A DNA stretch of 64,000 nucleotides from Taibaiella soli. Lineage in GTDB: Bacteria; Bacteroidota; Bacteroidia; Chitinophagales; Chitinophagaceae. Positions 56,149 to 64,000 of the stretch are shown piece by piece. The notes below the pieces were generated by a model. It had not been told where the DNA came from and searched no databases. It saw nothing but the letters and a program-made list of their open reading frames with translations. A program made the position numbers and the translations under genes. The stretch spans positions 106,964-170,963 of the forward strand of contig NZ_QKTW01000002.1 of NCBI RefSeq assembly GCF_003236175.1. The letters are read 5' to 3'. How positions within the stretch are numbered: position 1 is the first letter of the stretch; each line of letters begins with the position of its first letter.

Positions 56149-56267
56149 ACGCAGACTTAACGCAAGCATTAAACCGGTTGCCGGATACCGTTACTTTAAC
56201 AGAGCATCATATTTACGGGTCTTCCCGGTTGGGTATTAAAAGCTATGCACCGGAAGACAAAATGTAA
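56149..56267 (+). pseudogene. Fragment of an Rhs protein (orphan Rhs segment)
   Basis: The frame encodes RLPDTVTLTEHHIYGSSRLG then IKSYAPEDKM and stop. It matches the 3744-residue protein around DTISLSEHHIYGSSRLGIQN (about residue 3010) but with diverged codons, so it is not a recent copy. The apparent open frame back to 56019 crosses the terminator and is not a gene. It is best read as a leftover of another Rhs gene end. The rest of the gap 56268-56461 shows no gene. Confidence 0.75.
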
Positions 56268-56461
56268 GGGGCTGCTGCGATTATAAATCATAACAGCTGG
56301 CGCAAATCTTCTATTTTCTTGTCTTGTGCTCCGATACACTAACATAGCACCCGCCGCTACAACCCAAATAGTTGGTAGTTTTTGGGGAATAAGATTTATT
56401 AGTTTCGCGCTTTCAGCCTTTTTCTTACACCCTCAAAAAAAATAAAAACAACAAACCTACA

Positions 56462-58069
56462 ATGAAAAAAATCCAGTCGCTGTTGACTCATTTTCCAAAA
56501 CACATGAAACGCAGCTTTTTACTTTGTACTTCATTTTTACTTTTAAGCCAGAGCAGGATTTCTGCGCAGTCTGCAGCCAATGATTTTAAATATAGCTGGT
56601 CGGACGATGTGGTTTATACGCCTGATTTTTTGAAAGGAAATGATAAAGACGGCTACATCCATGTTGGTAGCTATGAGCGGAATCAAATTACTGTAAGGCA
56701 TTTCGACAACCAATTGCACCATGACGCGGAGTTTTCGTTTACACCGCCGGATATCGCCAAAGAGTTTACCCTTCATAAACTTTTGAATCTGGGCGGCAAA
56801 ACCTATATGCTTTACAGCAGTTTTAATAAGTCCGAAGAAAAAGAAAAACTTTTTGTTCAGGAGCTGGATAGCAAAACAGGGAAGCTGACTGGTGAGGTTC
56901 GGTTGCTTGCCAGTTCCGATATCAAGATTCTGCCCAATTACGAAGGTTCCAATAACTGGCTGTTCGGTAAGCTGCCGGAAAAATGGTGGGTTTTTGTATC
57001 GAATGATCAGTCGAAGATTATGATACAATACCGACTAAGACCCGAGCATATCAATGATAAAGTCAATAGTGACAAGATCGGTTTTATTGTGCTCGACGCA
57101 CAACTGAAAGAGCTCTGGTCAAAAGTGATAACGATGCCATACACGGAATCCCGCATGAATAACGAGAACTATCATGTAGACAATGATGGCAATGCATATG
57201 TACTGGCGAAAATATTTCCTGCGGGAGAAGGTAATAAGAGCCCGAATTTCCGTTTTGAAATATTGAAGTATTCCAAAGATGCAGATCAGGTAACCAAAAT
57301 TCCTTTTTCCGTGTCGGGTAAATTTGCCAACAGCGTAGAAATCGGTGAAACCGCCGATAATAAAGTATTCGTGACCGGTTTTTACAGCAGCAGATCGCGC
57401 ATGAATAGTGCTGAAGGTTTTTACTTGTTTAAATTAAATGATCTGGCTGATACAGTCGGGAAGACACAAAAATGGATGCATGCCTTTGGTAAAGATGCAA
57501 TGAGTACGGATAAGGACGATGACGAAGATTCAGGACCAATAAATCTTGAATTGCATCAGGTAGTTACATTGCCGGACGGTGCCATACAGCTGATTGGCGA
57601 AGAGCGGAGTTCCTATGTATCGCAGGCTCCGGGATCTTCCGCAGGACACAGTAGCACTTATTGCAACAGTCTTCTGGTAATGCAGATCAACAAAGATGGG
57701 GTAGTAGACTGGATGACGCCGATCCGGAAAAAGCAGAAAAGTAATGGACTTCAGACCGATAATTTATCATTCAGTAGTTTTCATAAAAACGGGAACAGTT
57801 ATATTTTCTTTATGAACAATGAAGATAATCTGGAACGTAGTGCAAGTGCGCGCCAAAAGTTATATAAAGGCGGTCAGCAGGGTGCGTTGGAATGTCTAAA
57901 AATAGATGCGAAGGGTACCGTTGCGGCACCCGTTATCATTAGTGCTCCATTTGACGGCGGCGGCTTTTCCAGCATCCGCAATTTTGCTGCAGTGGATGAT
58001 GATAAGATGATCATCAATAGCTCTGACGGTAGAAAAGGTTCAAAGGGAGCGTTTCTTTCGTTTCAGTAG
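56462..58069 (+). CDS. Exported protein, probable paralogue of the 10536 gene
   Basis: A 535-residue protein; ATG at 56504 would place the signal peptide (MKRSFLLCTSFLLLSQSRIS, cut near AQ) at the very start and is a good alternative to 56462. The mature part has repeated strand units such as NKVFVTGFYSSRSR, LHQVVTLPDGAIQLIGEE and LLVMQINKDGVVDWMTPI, in the same order as in the protein at 10536-11999. Both are probably secreted propellers. An acidic run (STDKDDDEDSGP) sits near residue 345. No enzymatic motif seen. It stands alone, ending at a terminator. Confidence 0.7.
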   Translation: MKKIQSLLTHFPKHMKRSFLLCTSFLLLSQSRISAQSAANDFKYSWSDDVVYTPDFLKGNDKDGYIHVGSYERNQITVRHFDNQLHHDAEFSFTPPDIAKEFTLHKLLNLGGKTYMLYSSFNKSEEKEKLFVQELDSKTGKLTGEVRLLASSDIKILPNYEGSNNWLFGKLPEKWWVFVSNDQSKIMIQYRLRPEHINDKVNSDKIGFIVLDAQLKELWSKVITMPYTESRMNNENYHVDNDGNAYVLAKIFPAGEGNKSPNFRFEILKYSKDADQVTKIPFSVSGKFANSVEIGETADNKVFVTGFYSSRSRMNSAEGFYLFKLNDLADTVGKTQKWMHAFGKDAMSTDKDDDEDSGPINLELHQVVTLPDGAIQLIGEERSSYVSQAPGSSAGHSSTYCNSLLVMQINKDGVVDWMTPIRKKQKSNGLQTDNLSFSSFHKNGNSYIFFMNNEDNLERSASARQKLYKGGQQGALECLKIDAKGTVAAPVIISAPFDGGGFSSIRNFAAVDDDKMIINSSDGRKGSKGAFLSFQ

Positions 58070-58109
58070 GTCTTATTGGATTTTTTCGGGATTTTTAGAA
58101 GCTAGAAAT

Positions 58110-58136
58110 AAAACGCCTCACACATTGGGGCGTTTT
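58110..58136 (+). terminator. Terminator after the 56462 gene
   Basis: AAAACGCC (58110-58117) pairs with GGCGTTTT (58129-58136), with the T-run needed for intrinsic termination, 41 bases after the stop. Confidence 0.85.
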
Positions 58137-58334
58137 TCAGATACTCATGTTTGAGTACCTTCATTAAACCATGAAAGAGCCTTGCTGTTCGGGATGTTCC
58201 GAAGGGCATCCGGAATAAGTGATGATTCAGATTTCTCAACCTTTCAGTGCGGGCGAGTATAGGTTGGACTGGAAATCCCTAGTATTTGAAGTTCGACATG
58301 CGCTGCGCTAACATGTCGAACAGCTGCCCCCATA

Positions 58335-58576
58335 GGTACTTAAAAGGTACCCCGGAGGTATTAATTTAGTCCTTGTGAGGTATTAAAGAAGTGGTTGTTG
58401 GGTACTAAAGAAGTCCCCATGAGGTACTAGAAAAGTCATTGTCGGGTACTATATTAGTCCTCGATAGGTGTCAAAATAGTCGTCCCTGGGTATTTAAAAG
58501 GTCCTTGTTGGGTACTAATTTAATGGTTGTTGGGTACTAAATTAGTAGTTGCCGGGTACTCCCGAAGTAGTCGATG
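58335..58576. repeat. Tandem array, 11 x 22 bp, GGTACT core, exactly phased
   Basis: Eleven units start every 22 bases from 58335 to 58555 with no insertions or deletions, though the bases diverge. The strongest positions are GGTACT (1-6; most units GGTACT or GGTATT), AGT (12-14) and a TTG-rich end. It fills the middle of the 634-base gap 58070-58703, where no gene is seen. It shares phase and 12 of 22 consensus positions with the array at 18666-18753. Confidence 0.9.
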
Positions 58577-58703
58577 GCCTCCCTGCTCAGAATCGTAATT
58601 GAAATGCAGTAGTCGCGGATTTGTTGGGATCAGCCTACAGTGGCCATTTTTAACTTAAATCCAACTTTTGAATCTGGATTTTTGACCTTTGAATGTAGCA
58701 CCT

Positions 58704-59438
58704 ATGCGCAAACGCTTCTTCCTGTTATTCTGTCTGTTTTGCTCCTTTTCTGCTTTCGCAAAAACGGAACAGCCCTCGCGGTTTGATACATTGCTGCAGC
58801 GATATTTTTTCAATCCTTTTATCGGGCCGGAAAATGTGAAGACGATCGATTATTACCGCCATGCGCCTGGTACGAAGGACAGTATTCGCTTTCCGAAGCC
58901 GGGAAAAGATCAGGGTGCACAGTATTATCAGGTCCGGAAGCAATCGTTTTTTAAATCGGATTCAAATAATCATTTCAAGCTGATGAATCCTTCTGCAGGG
59001 CCGCAGGTGATCTGTGCTTATCCTACTCAGGAAGCACAAAGGGAACAGCGGCGCAGGGATTTTTCCTGTCAGTACAGAGCGTCAGTTAATGCTTTGCCCG
59101 GAGATGAACTAAGTTTTACACACGCCGATTTAACGGTCGACTGGTCGAAGAATAGTGTGGACGATAAGGAATATGATCCTGATCTGTTTCGCAATGAGAT
59201 AAAATCGGTGACGGTCGTTTACCATTTTGCAACGGAGCTCGATGCTGTGCGCGCGTTCCAGACAATGAAGAGCGCCTTTTCGGCAACCGACGCCGTTTCT
59301 AACAATACCATTCTTACAGAGCGAAAAGTTTATGCAGCCAATTTTACTAGGGGCAATTCATTTGTAGTGATCCGTAATTATTTTGATACGAATCAATACA
59401 CTATTTTTATTACGCTGAGACTGGTGGGGAGGATCTAG
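58704..59438 (+). CDS. Exported protein of unknown function
   Basis: A 244-residue protein; ATG at 58704 opens a signal peptide (MRKRFFLLFCLFCSFSAFA), better than the TTG at 58689. The mature part is basic and has two Cys (ICAYP, FSCQY). The second half (VTVVYHFATELDAVRAFQTM then SFVVIRNYFDTNQYTIFITL) looks like a compact alpha-beta domain. No family recognised. It is followed after 48 bases by another exported gene, so the two probably form a unit. Confidence 0.68.
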   Translation: MRKRFFLLFCLFCSFSAFAKTEQPSRFDTLLQRYFFNPFIGPENVKTIDYYRHAPGTKDSIRFPKPGKDQGAQYYQVRKQSFFKSDSNNHFKLMNPSAGPQVICAYPTQEAQREQRRRDFSCQYRASVNALPGDELSFTHADLTVDWSKNSVDDKEYDPDLFRNEIKSVTVVYHFATELDAVRAFQTMKSAFSATDAVSNNTILTERKVYAANFTRGNSFVVIRNYFDTNQYTIFITLRLVGRI

Positions 59439-59486
59439 TGTTTGCCTTTTGCGGTTTCAGGTGTCAAGCTGTTTCAATCCGTTGAA

Positions 59487-60158
59487 ATGATCAAATGCAC
59501 TAACGCTTTTATTATTGCCTGTCTGTTTGTAATGACTGCCACAGCGCAGGAAATTCCTGCAAGAATCAATTATGGGGAAAAGTTTGCGGGGAAGATCTAT
59601 CCTCATTGTTTTAATTATGTAGCGGTTACATTGAAACCGGTCGAGCGCACCAAAAACTTTGTTCTGAAAAATGATAGTTTAATCATTGTGCAGAATACGG
59701 CGCCCATGTATTATGATTTCCATATAAAAGTAAAAATCAAAGCATCGCATTATACCGTGAAAGTGTTGGAGAAGAACAAGCAAATCGGTGTCATTATTTT
59801 GCAGATGGCGCCGAAACCACTGGAACCCAGGGTTTATCTTACGGGTACCAGCGGATTGGATAACAGCCTGAACCAGATGGCGAGGCAGTTGACAAATTTG
59901 ACTTGTGAAGAGACTGGTTATGGCCGTGGTTACTGGAAGATAGTATCTTACGTTGCAACGTTTGTCAGTGGCGAAAAATATTATACCGTGCGGATGAAAG
60001 GTGATGACCAGTTTCCCGAAAAAGCCAAAGAATTTTATGGAACATTCACTCCTTTGAAAGGGCAGGTGTTTATTAAGGATCTTGTGGTGATGGATGATGA
60101 CAGCACCGTCTACAATGTTGGCGATTACCAGGTTTGTCCGGAAGTGAAAAAACTGTAG
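59487..60158 (+). CDS. Exported protein of unknown function
   Basis: A 223-residue protein; ATG at 59487 begins the signal peptide (MIKCTNAFIIACLFVMTATA), while the TTG at 59442 would add unrelated residues. The mature part is beta-rich with 'MYYDFHIKVKIKASHYTVKV' and a short Cys at LTCEETGYGRGYWK. It ends CPEVKKL. No family recognised. It is probably co-transcribed with the preceding gene. Dispersed repeats begin right after the stop. Confidence 0.68.
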   Translation: MIKCTNAFIIACLFVMTATAQEIPARINYGEKFAGKIYPHCFNYVAVTLKPVERTKNFVLKNDSLIIVQNTAPMYYDFHIKVKIKASHYTVKVLEKNKQIGVIILQMAPKPLEPRVYLTGTSGLDNSLNQMARQLTNLTCEETGYGRGYWKIVSYVATFVSGEKYYTVRMKGDDQFPEKAKEFYGTFTPLKGQVFIKDLVVMDDDSTVYNVGDYQVCPEVKKL

Positions 60159-60684
60159 AGCTGTCTCCATCCTCGCGCGTTGTCATGCTGAGCGCAGTCG
60201 AAGCATTGTGCGATGATCCTTCGTCTCCAGAGTGCTCACATTTTCTATAGTTCATGTAGTTTACTTATCTCATTATCCTGGTATCTCGCGGGATGTCTCC
60301 TTCGTCGATATGACATGGTGGTTATACAATTTTCACGCGCGTTTGTCATCCTGACGAAGGAAGGATCCCGCGTTATGTGGTGCTCTTATTATCTGAGTGT
60401 ATCCTCGCGCGTTGTCATGCTGAGCGCAGTCGAAGCATTGTGTTGTGGCGCTCATTCACCATTCACCATTCACCATTCGCCATTCACCTCTAACCTTTCA
60501 CAAACCCCCTGAAAAGACAAAAGGAAGACGTTATGTCATCCTTCAGTCGATAGGTATTTTTGGGGCTGATTCCGAATAGTTTCTTAATGAGAGAATTTTT
60601 TTGGTCGGTGTGTGTTTGTGTAAAGCAAAGGAACGGGAATGCCCCCGTATCGCCGTTTTTTAGTTGACCAACGGAGCTTCCAGT
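60159..60684. other. Repeat-filled gap
   Basis: No gene seen. Left ends of the TGTCATGCTGAGCG repeat are at 60181-60210 and 60413-60440; a right-end piece (TGTCTCCTTCGTCGATATGAC) is at 60294-60314. Simple CACCATT repeats run at about 60457-60486. The region looks like broken copies of the 74-bp repeat at 63781. Confidence 0.7.
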
Positions 60685-63600
60685 TTACCAACGGTCACTC
60701 GCAATTTCAATTCTCGCCAAAGTACCTCCAATACGTCCTTTTTCGTCTTTTTGTTCTATCAGATCAAATGTCATTTTTTCTGTACGCGTTCTGTTCATGT
60801 GCTCAATCCTTTTTCTGAGGTTGGAAAGTCCCAGAGATTCATGCTGCGGATCGATATGGCTTGACTTGCCGGAGAGCCCAACACCGTTGTCCGTAATCTC
60901 AATGAATAGAGATTTTTCCTTTTCGTATACATGAACGGTCACCAGGTTGTCCATCGATTGTTTGGGAAGTAGCCCGTGGCGGATGGCGTTTTCTACTAAT
61001 GGCTGTATCAATAACGGCGGAATAAAAATATTGTCCAGATCCAATTCAGGGTCTACATCTATTTTGTAATTGACAAATTCGTCGAAACGGAGTTTTTCCA
61101 GTTTCAGATAGTTGGCCACCAGATTTAATTCCTGTTCCAGCGAGATCGTGTCTTTGGTCACATTCTGCATGTTTTGCCGGATCAGTCTGGAGAAGGTGAC
61201 AAAGTATTCGTCGGCCTTGTTCTGTTGATTTTTAAACAGGTTCTGAATATTATTGAGCGTGTTGAAAATGAAATGCGGATTCATCAGCGCGTTGAGCGCT
61301 TTAAATTCCATCCGCTGATATTTCATATCGGCTTCGTAAGCTTTTTGTTTTTTGCGGAGCATGCCGCGGGCAATGGAGAATGTCGTCCACCAGATCAATA
61401 CGACTACAATAACCGATGCAATGAGAATAAACCACCAGGTGGTCCAGAAAGGCTTCTGGATGGTGAACTGCAATATGGCAACCGGCGAATAACTATCGGA
61501 TAGGGTACGTGCGCGCACGCGTACATAGTAGTTGCCTGAACGCGTCAGGTAAAGATTGATTGTAGCTTCATCTATCGAGCGCCAGTTGGTAGTGCTGTCC
61601 TGCGATATTGAATATTCACAACGCAGATCGCCGCCGCTGTAAGAGAGTGGGATATAATTCAGCTGAATATCGTTGGCATCGCTGTACGGAATTGTTATTG
61701 GTCCGTTTTGCGAAGCAGAATAGATTTTGTTTTTCGTTTGCAGCGACAGGAAATACACTACGGGTTGCGCGGGTGCATCGAAGAGCCGCTTTGTATCGAG
61801 CCGGGTAATGGTGCCGTTGTTGAAGAAATAGGATACATTGCTGTCGGCACAGACAAACTCTGATTGAACAGGAATAAATCTTGATTCTACCGTTTGTATA
61901 TGAAAACCATCTTTTCGTCCCGGATGCGTCAGCGTAACCATCCGGTATTTATCATTGCTGCTGATTAAAATATGGGTGCTGTCGATCTGATAAAAATCAT
62001 CCCAGATGCTGCTGCCATTAATGGATGTGTCGATAACCAGTTTACGATTGGCATCGAGGTGGCAGATCTGAAGTGTATTGTCGTGCTTGTATCCCATCAG
62101 AAATCCATTCCATATTCCGAATTTCCGGAGGCCCGGAGCTCCATATTCCTTCTGTACGGTAATGGTGCTGTCCCGGATTTTATAAAGGCTGTCTACTGTA
62201 GAAAACCAAATGCCGCCGTCATGGTCCTGTGCCCATCCGAAAAGCCGTTCACGTTTCTTGTTGGGCTGCACCAGGTGAAAGGCATAAGGGTCTTGTTTTT
62301 CCCAGGCGCGGCGGGAAATGTAAAAGATTTCTACATAGGCTTTGATGTAAATAGCGCTGTCGGTGACGGTGATATTTTTCATAGCGCCTTTGTATTTAAA
62401 AGGCAGGCGCGTTTTTACACTGGCGGTTTGGCTATTTAATTTGTCAAGGATCAGATTATCCCAGCCCGATATGTGGTAGAAATTAAGGTTTGTGTCGAGA
62501 TACGCGGCTATCGAAGCATTGTTGGGCTCCTCGTGAATACGCCGTGCACTTGAGATTATCCTTTTTTTCAGTTGTTCGCCATCCTGTTCGTAGTAAGGGT
62601 ACTCCGTATGTCGCTTGTTGAAGTCGCTTTTATATTGGGAAATATTAAAAAGCTGCCGGATGCTGTCGTTTTTTATGGTGTAGATATTTCCTTTCTGTGT
62701 AAGAAAATAAAGTTGTCCTTTCAGGATACGCGCATATTTTACAAGTGTTTTATCCGGGTTGTCAAATGTCCGGTAGTGTGTATAACCTGCATTCAGGCAA
62801 AACACTCCCGCATTCGTTGTGCTTATCCAGTAATTTCCGGATCGGTCTGGCGTAATGGAAGATATTATATGGTCCTGAAAGAGCAGTCGGTCTTCCGGGA
62901 ATATTCTTAAGCCGTTATACGTACCTACCATCGTCTTATGATGGATACTGTCTTCAAACACTGCTATGATAGAAGTGTTGGCCGGTGTAGGGACATGGAC
63001 CAGCATTCTGTTGTTTGAAACAACGGTATAGGTTGTGTCGACCAGATAGATCCGGTCATTCATCGGAAACGTTCCGCAAAAGGAATAAGCATTCTGTCTG
63101 GTATTGGTTACCCGCCCGGAAGTATCCCAGATAAACGTTTCAGTTGAGCCGGTTATTTCATATTTGTCTGGCGCAACCTTGCGTACCTGCATAAATTTTA
63201 GCGGCGCTTCATTGACCTGCTTCGCGTCAAACAGATGGATGGTTTCCCCGATGATATTGGCAAAGGAAGAGCTTTGATAAAATTTGATGGTAACACTACC
63301 ATCATACTCGTTCATGATACTGGCGATAAATGCCACCTTTCTGGGGATTCTTAAAAATGGCTTGTCGCGCTCTGTATGAATAATGCCGTCTTTATAGTAA
63401 CAAAGGCTGCCATTGAATGTCGACATCCAAAGCCGGTTATACTTATCCTCGCCGAAGCCAAACACTTCGTTGTCCGGCAATCCCTCGGCAGTAGAAAATT
63501 TCTCAAATTTTACACCGTTATAACGGGCAATGCCTTTGTCAGTACCAAACCAAAGTATGCCTTTGCTGTCTTTGTAAATGCAGTAGACTGTGTTGGAAGG

Positions 63601-63699
63601 CAGCCCGTCTGCGACAGTGTAGTTACGTGTCGGGTATGACTGGCTATCGCCGCGAATGGCGGTGAATAGTAAGAGTAGTATGGCGAATAGCTTTTTTAT
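60685..63699 (-). CDS. Large sensor histidine kinase, LytS type, with N-terminal beta-propeller
   Basis: The frame is open from about 63710 to the stop at 60685. Signal peptide KKLFAILLLLFTAIRG begins after an ATA codon at 63699-63697; no ATG, GTG or TTG is in frame until TTG at 63480, which would remove the leader and the first propeller blade (NYTVADGLPSNTVY then SKGILWFGTDKGIARYNG). So the real protein is about 1004 residues. Propeller repeats fill the first ~600 residues, followed by a Y_Y_Y-like domain, one membrane helix (about 750) and the His-kinase domain with NPHFIFNTLN (His near 805) and the ATPase PLVENAIRHGL. It should sense an extracellular ligand. Its response regulator is not in the window. 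Confidence 0.88.
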   Translation of the reverse strand: MKKLFAILLLLFTAIRGDSQSYPTRNYTVADGLPSNTVYCIYKDSKGILWFGTDKGIARYNGVKFEKFSTAEGLPDNEVFGFGEDKYNRLWMSTFNGSLCYYKDGIIHTERDKPFLRIPRKVAFIASIMNEYDGSVTIKFYQSSSFANIIGETIHLFDAKQVNEAPLKFMQVRKVAPDKYEITGSTETFIWDTSGRVTNTRQNAYSFCGTFPMNDRIYLVDTTYTVVSNNRMLVHVPTPANTSIIAVFEDSIHHKTMVGTYNGLRIFPEDRLLFQDHIISSITPDRSGNYWISTTNAGVFCLNAGYTHYRTFDNPDKTLVKYARILKGQLYFLTQKGNIYTIKNDSIRQLFNISQYKSDFNKRHTEYPYYEQDGEQLKKRIISSARRIHEEPNNASIAAYLDTNLNFYHISGWDNLILDKLNSQTASVKTRLPFKYKGAMKNITVTDSAIYIKAYVEIFYISRRAWEKQDPYAFHLVQPNKKRERLFGWAQDHDGGIWFSTVDSLYKIRDSTITVQKEYGAPGLRKFGIWNGFLMGYKHDNTLQICHLDANRKLVIDTSINGSSIWDDFYQIDSTHILISSNDKYRMVTLTHPGRKDGFHIQTVESRFIPVQSEFVCADSNVSYFFNNGTITRLDTKRLFDAPAQPVVYFLSLQTKNKIYSASQNGPITIPYSDANDIQLNYIPLSYSGGDLRCEYSISQDSTTNWRSIDEATINLYLTRSGNYYVRVRARTLSDSYSPVAILQFTIQKPFWTTWWFILIASVIVVVLIWWTTFSIARGMLRKKQKAYEADMKYQRMEFKALNALMNPHFIFNTLNNIQNLFKNQQNKADEYFVTFSRLIRQNMQNVTKDTISLEQELNLVANYLKLEKLRFDEFVNYKIDVDPELDLDNIFIPPLLIQPLVENAIRHGLLPKQSMDNLVTVHVYEKEKSLFIEITDNGVGLSGKSSHIDPQHESLGLSNLRKRIEHMNRTRTEKMTFDLIEQKDEKGRIGGTLARIEIASDRW

Positions 63700-63780
63700 G
63701 CTTTTTAAGTTTTATGTTTTTAGTTCTACGTTATAAGTTCTAGGTTCTAAGTTTTACGTTATAAGCTTTACGTTATAAGT

Positions 63781-63854
63781 TGTCATGCTGAGCGTAGTCG
63801 AAGCATTGTGCGTTGCCTTTCGTCTCCGCGGGCTGTCTCCTTCGTCGACATGAC
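63781..63854. repeat. 74-bp dispersed repeat, copy 1
   Basis: Begins TGTCATGCTGAGCGTAG and ends CTTCGTCGACATGAC; the ends are complementary over GTCATG/CATGAC. It differs from copy 2 at 63927-64000 at three positions only. Confidence 0.9.
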
Positions 63855-63926
63855 CATGTGGTTATACAAATTTGATTCACCATTCACTACTCACCATTCA
63901 CCACATTCACCATCGTTCACTACGTT

Positions 63927-64000
63927 TGTCATGCTGAGCGTAGTCGAAGCATTGTGCGTTGCCCTTCGGCTCCGCGGGTTGTCTCCTTCGTCGACATGAC
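63927..64000. repeat. 74-bp dispersed repeat, copy 2
   Basis: Same boundaries as copy 1, reaching the window end. Between the copies lies simple CACCATT-like sequence (about 63876-63915). 63700-63780 holds AT-rich ACGTTATAAGTT-type repeats, with no gene. Confidence 0.88.

Noticed and set aside
56019..56267. 82-residue gene
   Set aside because: The frame runs through a strong terminator (56095-56140); only its last ~36 codons look like protein, and these match an internal Rhs segment.
58335..58576. CRISPR array
   Set aside because: Repeats follow one another directly with a 22-base step; there are no unique spacers and no cas genes.

Overview
This window is a chromosomal stretch from a member of the Bacteroidota, most likely a Chitinophagaceae-like genus. 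The evidence is taxon-specific gene content (gldD, DUF3467, DUF4294, DUF4295 next to rpmG/rpmB, bshB1), promoters of the Bacteroidota type (TAnnTTTG about 18-21 bases downstream of TTTG/TTG), few Shine-Dalgarno sequences, and many short lipoproteins and secreted proteins. No tRNA, rRNA, transposase, prophage or CRISPR array was recognised.

Layout. 1-1361: a truncated SDR oxidoreductase and an AraC-type regulator on the minus strand. 1661-6455: a secreted hypothetical, gldD, DUF3467, guaA and a periplasmic-binding-like protein. 7082-7793: DUF4295-rpmG-rpmB ribosomal operon on the minus strand with its own promoter and terminator. 7992-9534: bshB1 and DUF4294 on the minus strand. 9748-16530: a plus-strand run with a lipoprotein, a DCC-family protein, a secreted propeller-like protein, a polytopic membrane protein, purQ, a free-standing DsbD N-terminal domain and full dsbD. 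16961-23831: an FAD oxidoreductase, a metallophosphoesterase, an L,D-transpeptidase, a lytic transglycosylase and a small membrane protein, separated by repeat-rich gaps. 23991-29809: an RND tripartite efflux operon. 30023-31273: a CPA1-type antiporter on the minus strand.

The centre of the window (31700-55886) is one tightly packed plus-strand cluster of eight genes that looks like a self-contained Rhs polymorphic-toxin system. It encodes a coiled-coil plus putative beta-barrel outer-membrane protein, a secreted beta-sandwich protein, an anchored OmpH/Skp-like protein, a lipoprotein, a 2157-residue Rhs-related shell protein without a toxin, a 240-residue exported protein, and a 3744-residue Rhs protein. 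The last ends in an Rhs core, a Hint self-processing domain and a small nuclease-like tail, followed by a candidate immunity gene. Behind it lie Rhs fragments that look like displaced tips. No T6SS, Tc-A subunit or T9SS sorting domain is visible, so the neighbouring exported proteins are the natural candidates for delivery; this is inference.

The right end (56462-64000) holds a paralogue of the propeller-like protein, two small secreted proteins and a large LytS-type hybrid-sensor-like histidine kinase whose signal peptide begins at an ATA codon. Intergenic DNA is rich in repeats: two exactly phased 22-bp degenerate tandem arrays, a 152-bp multi-hairpin element, a 74-bp repeat pair, heptamer runs and several dispersed palindromes.
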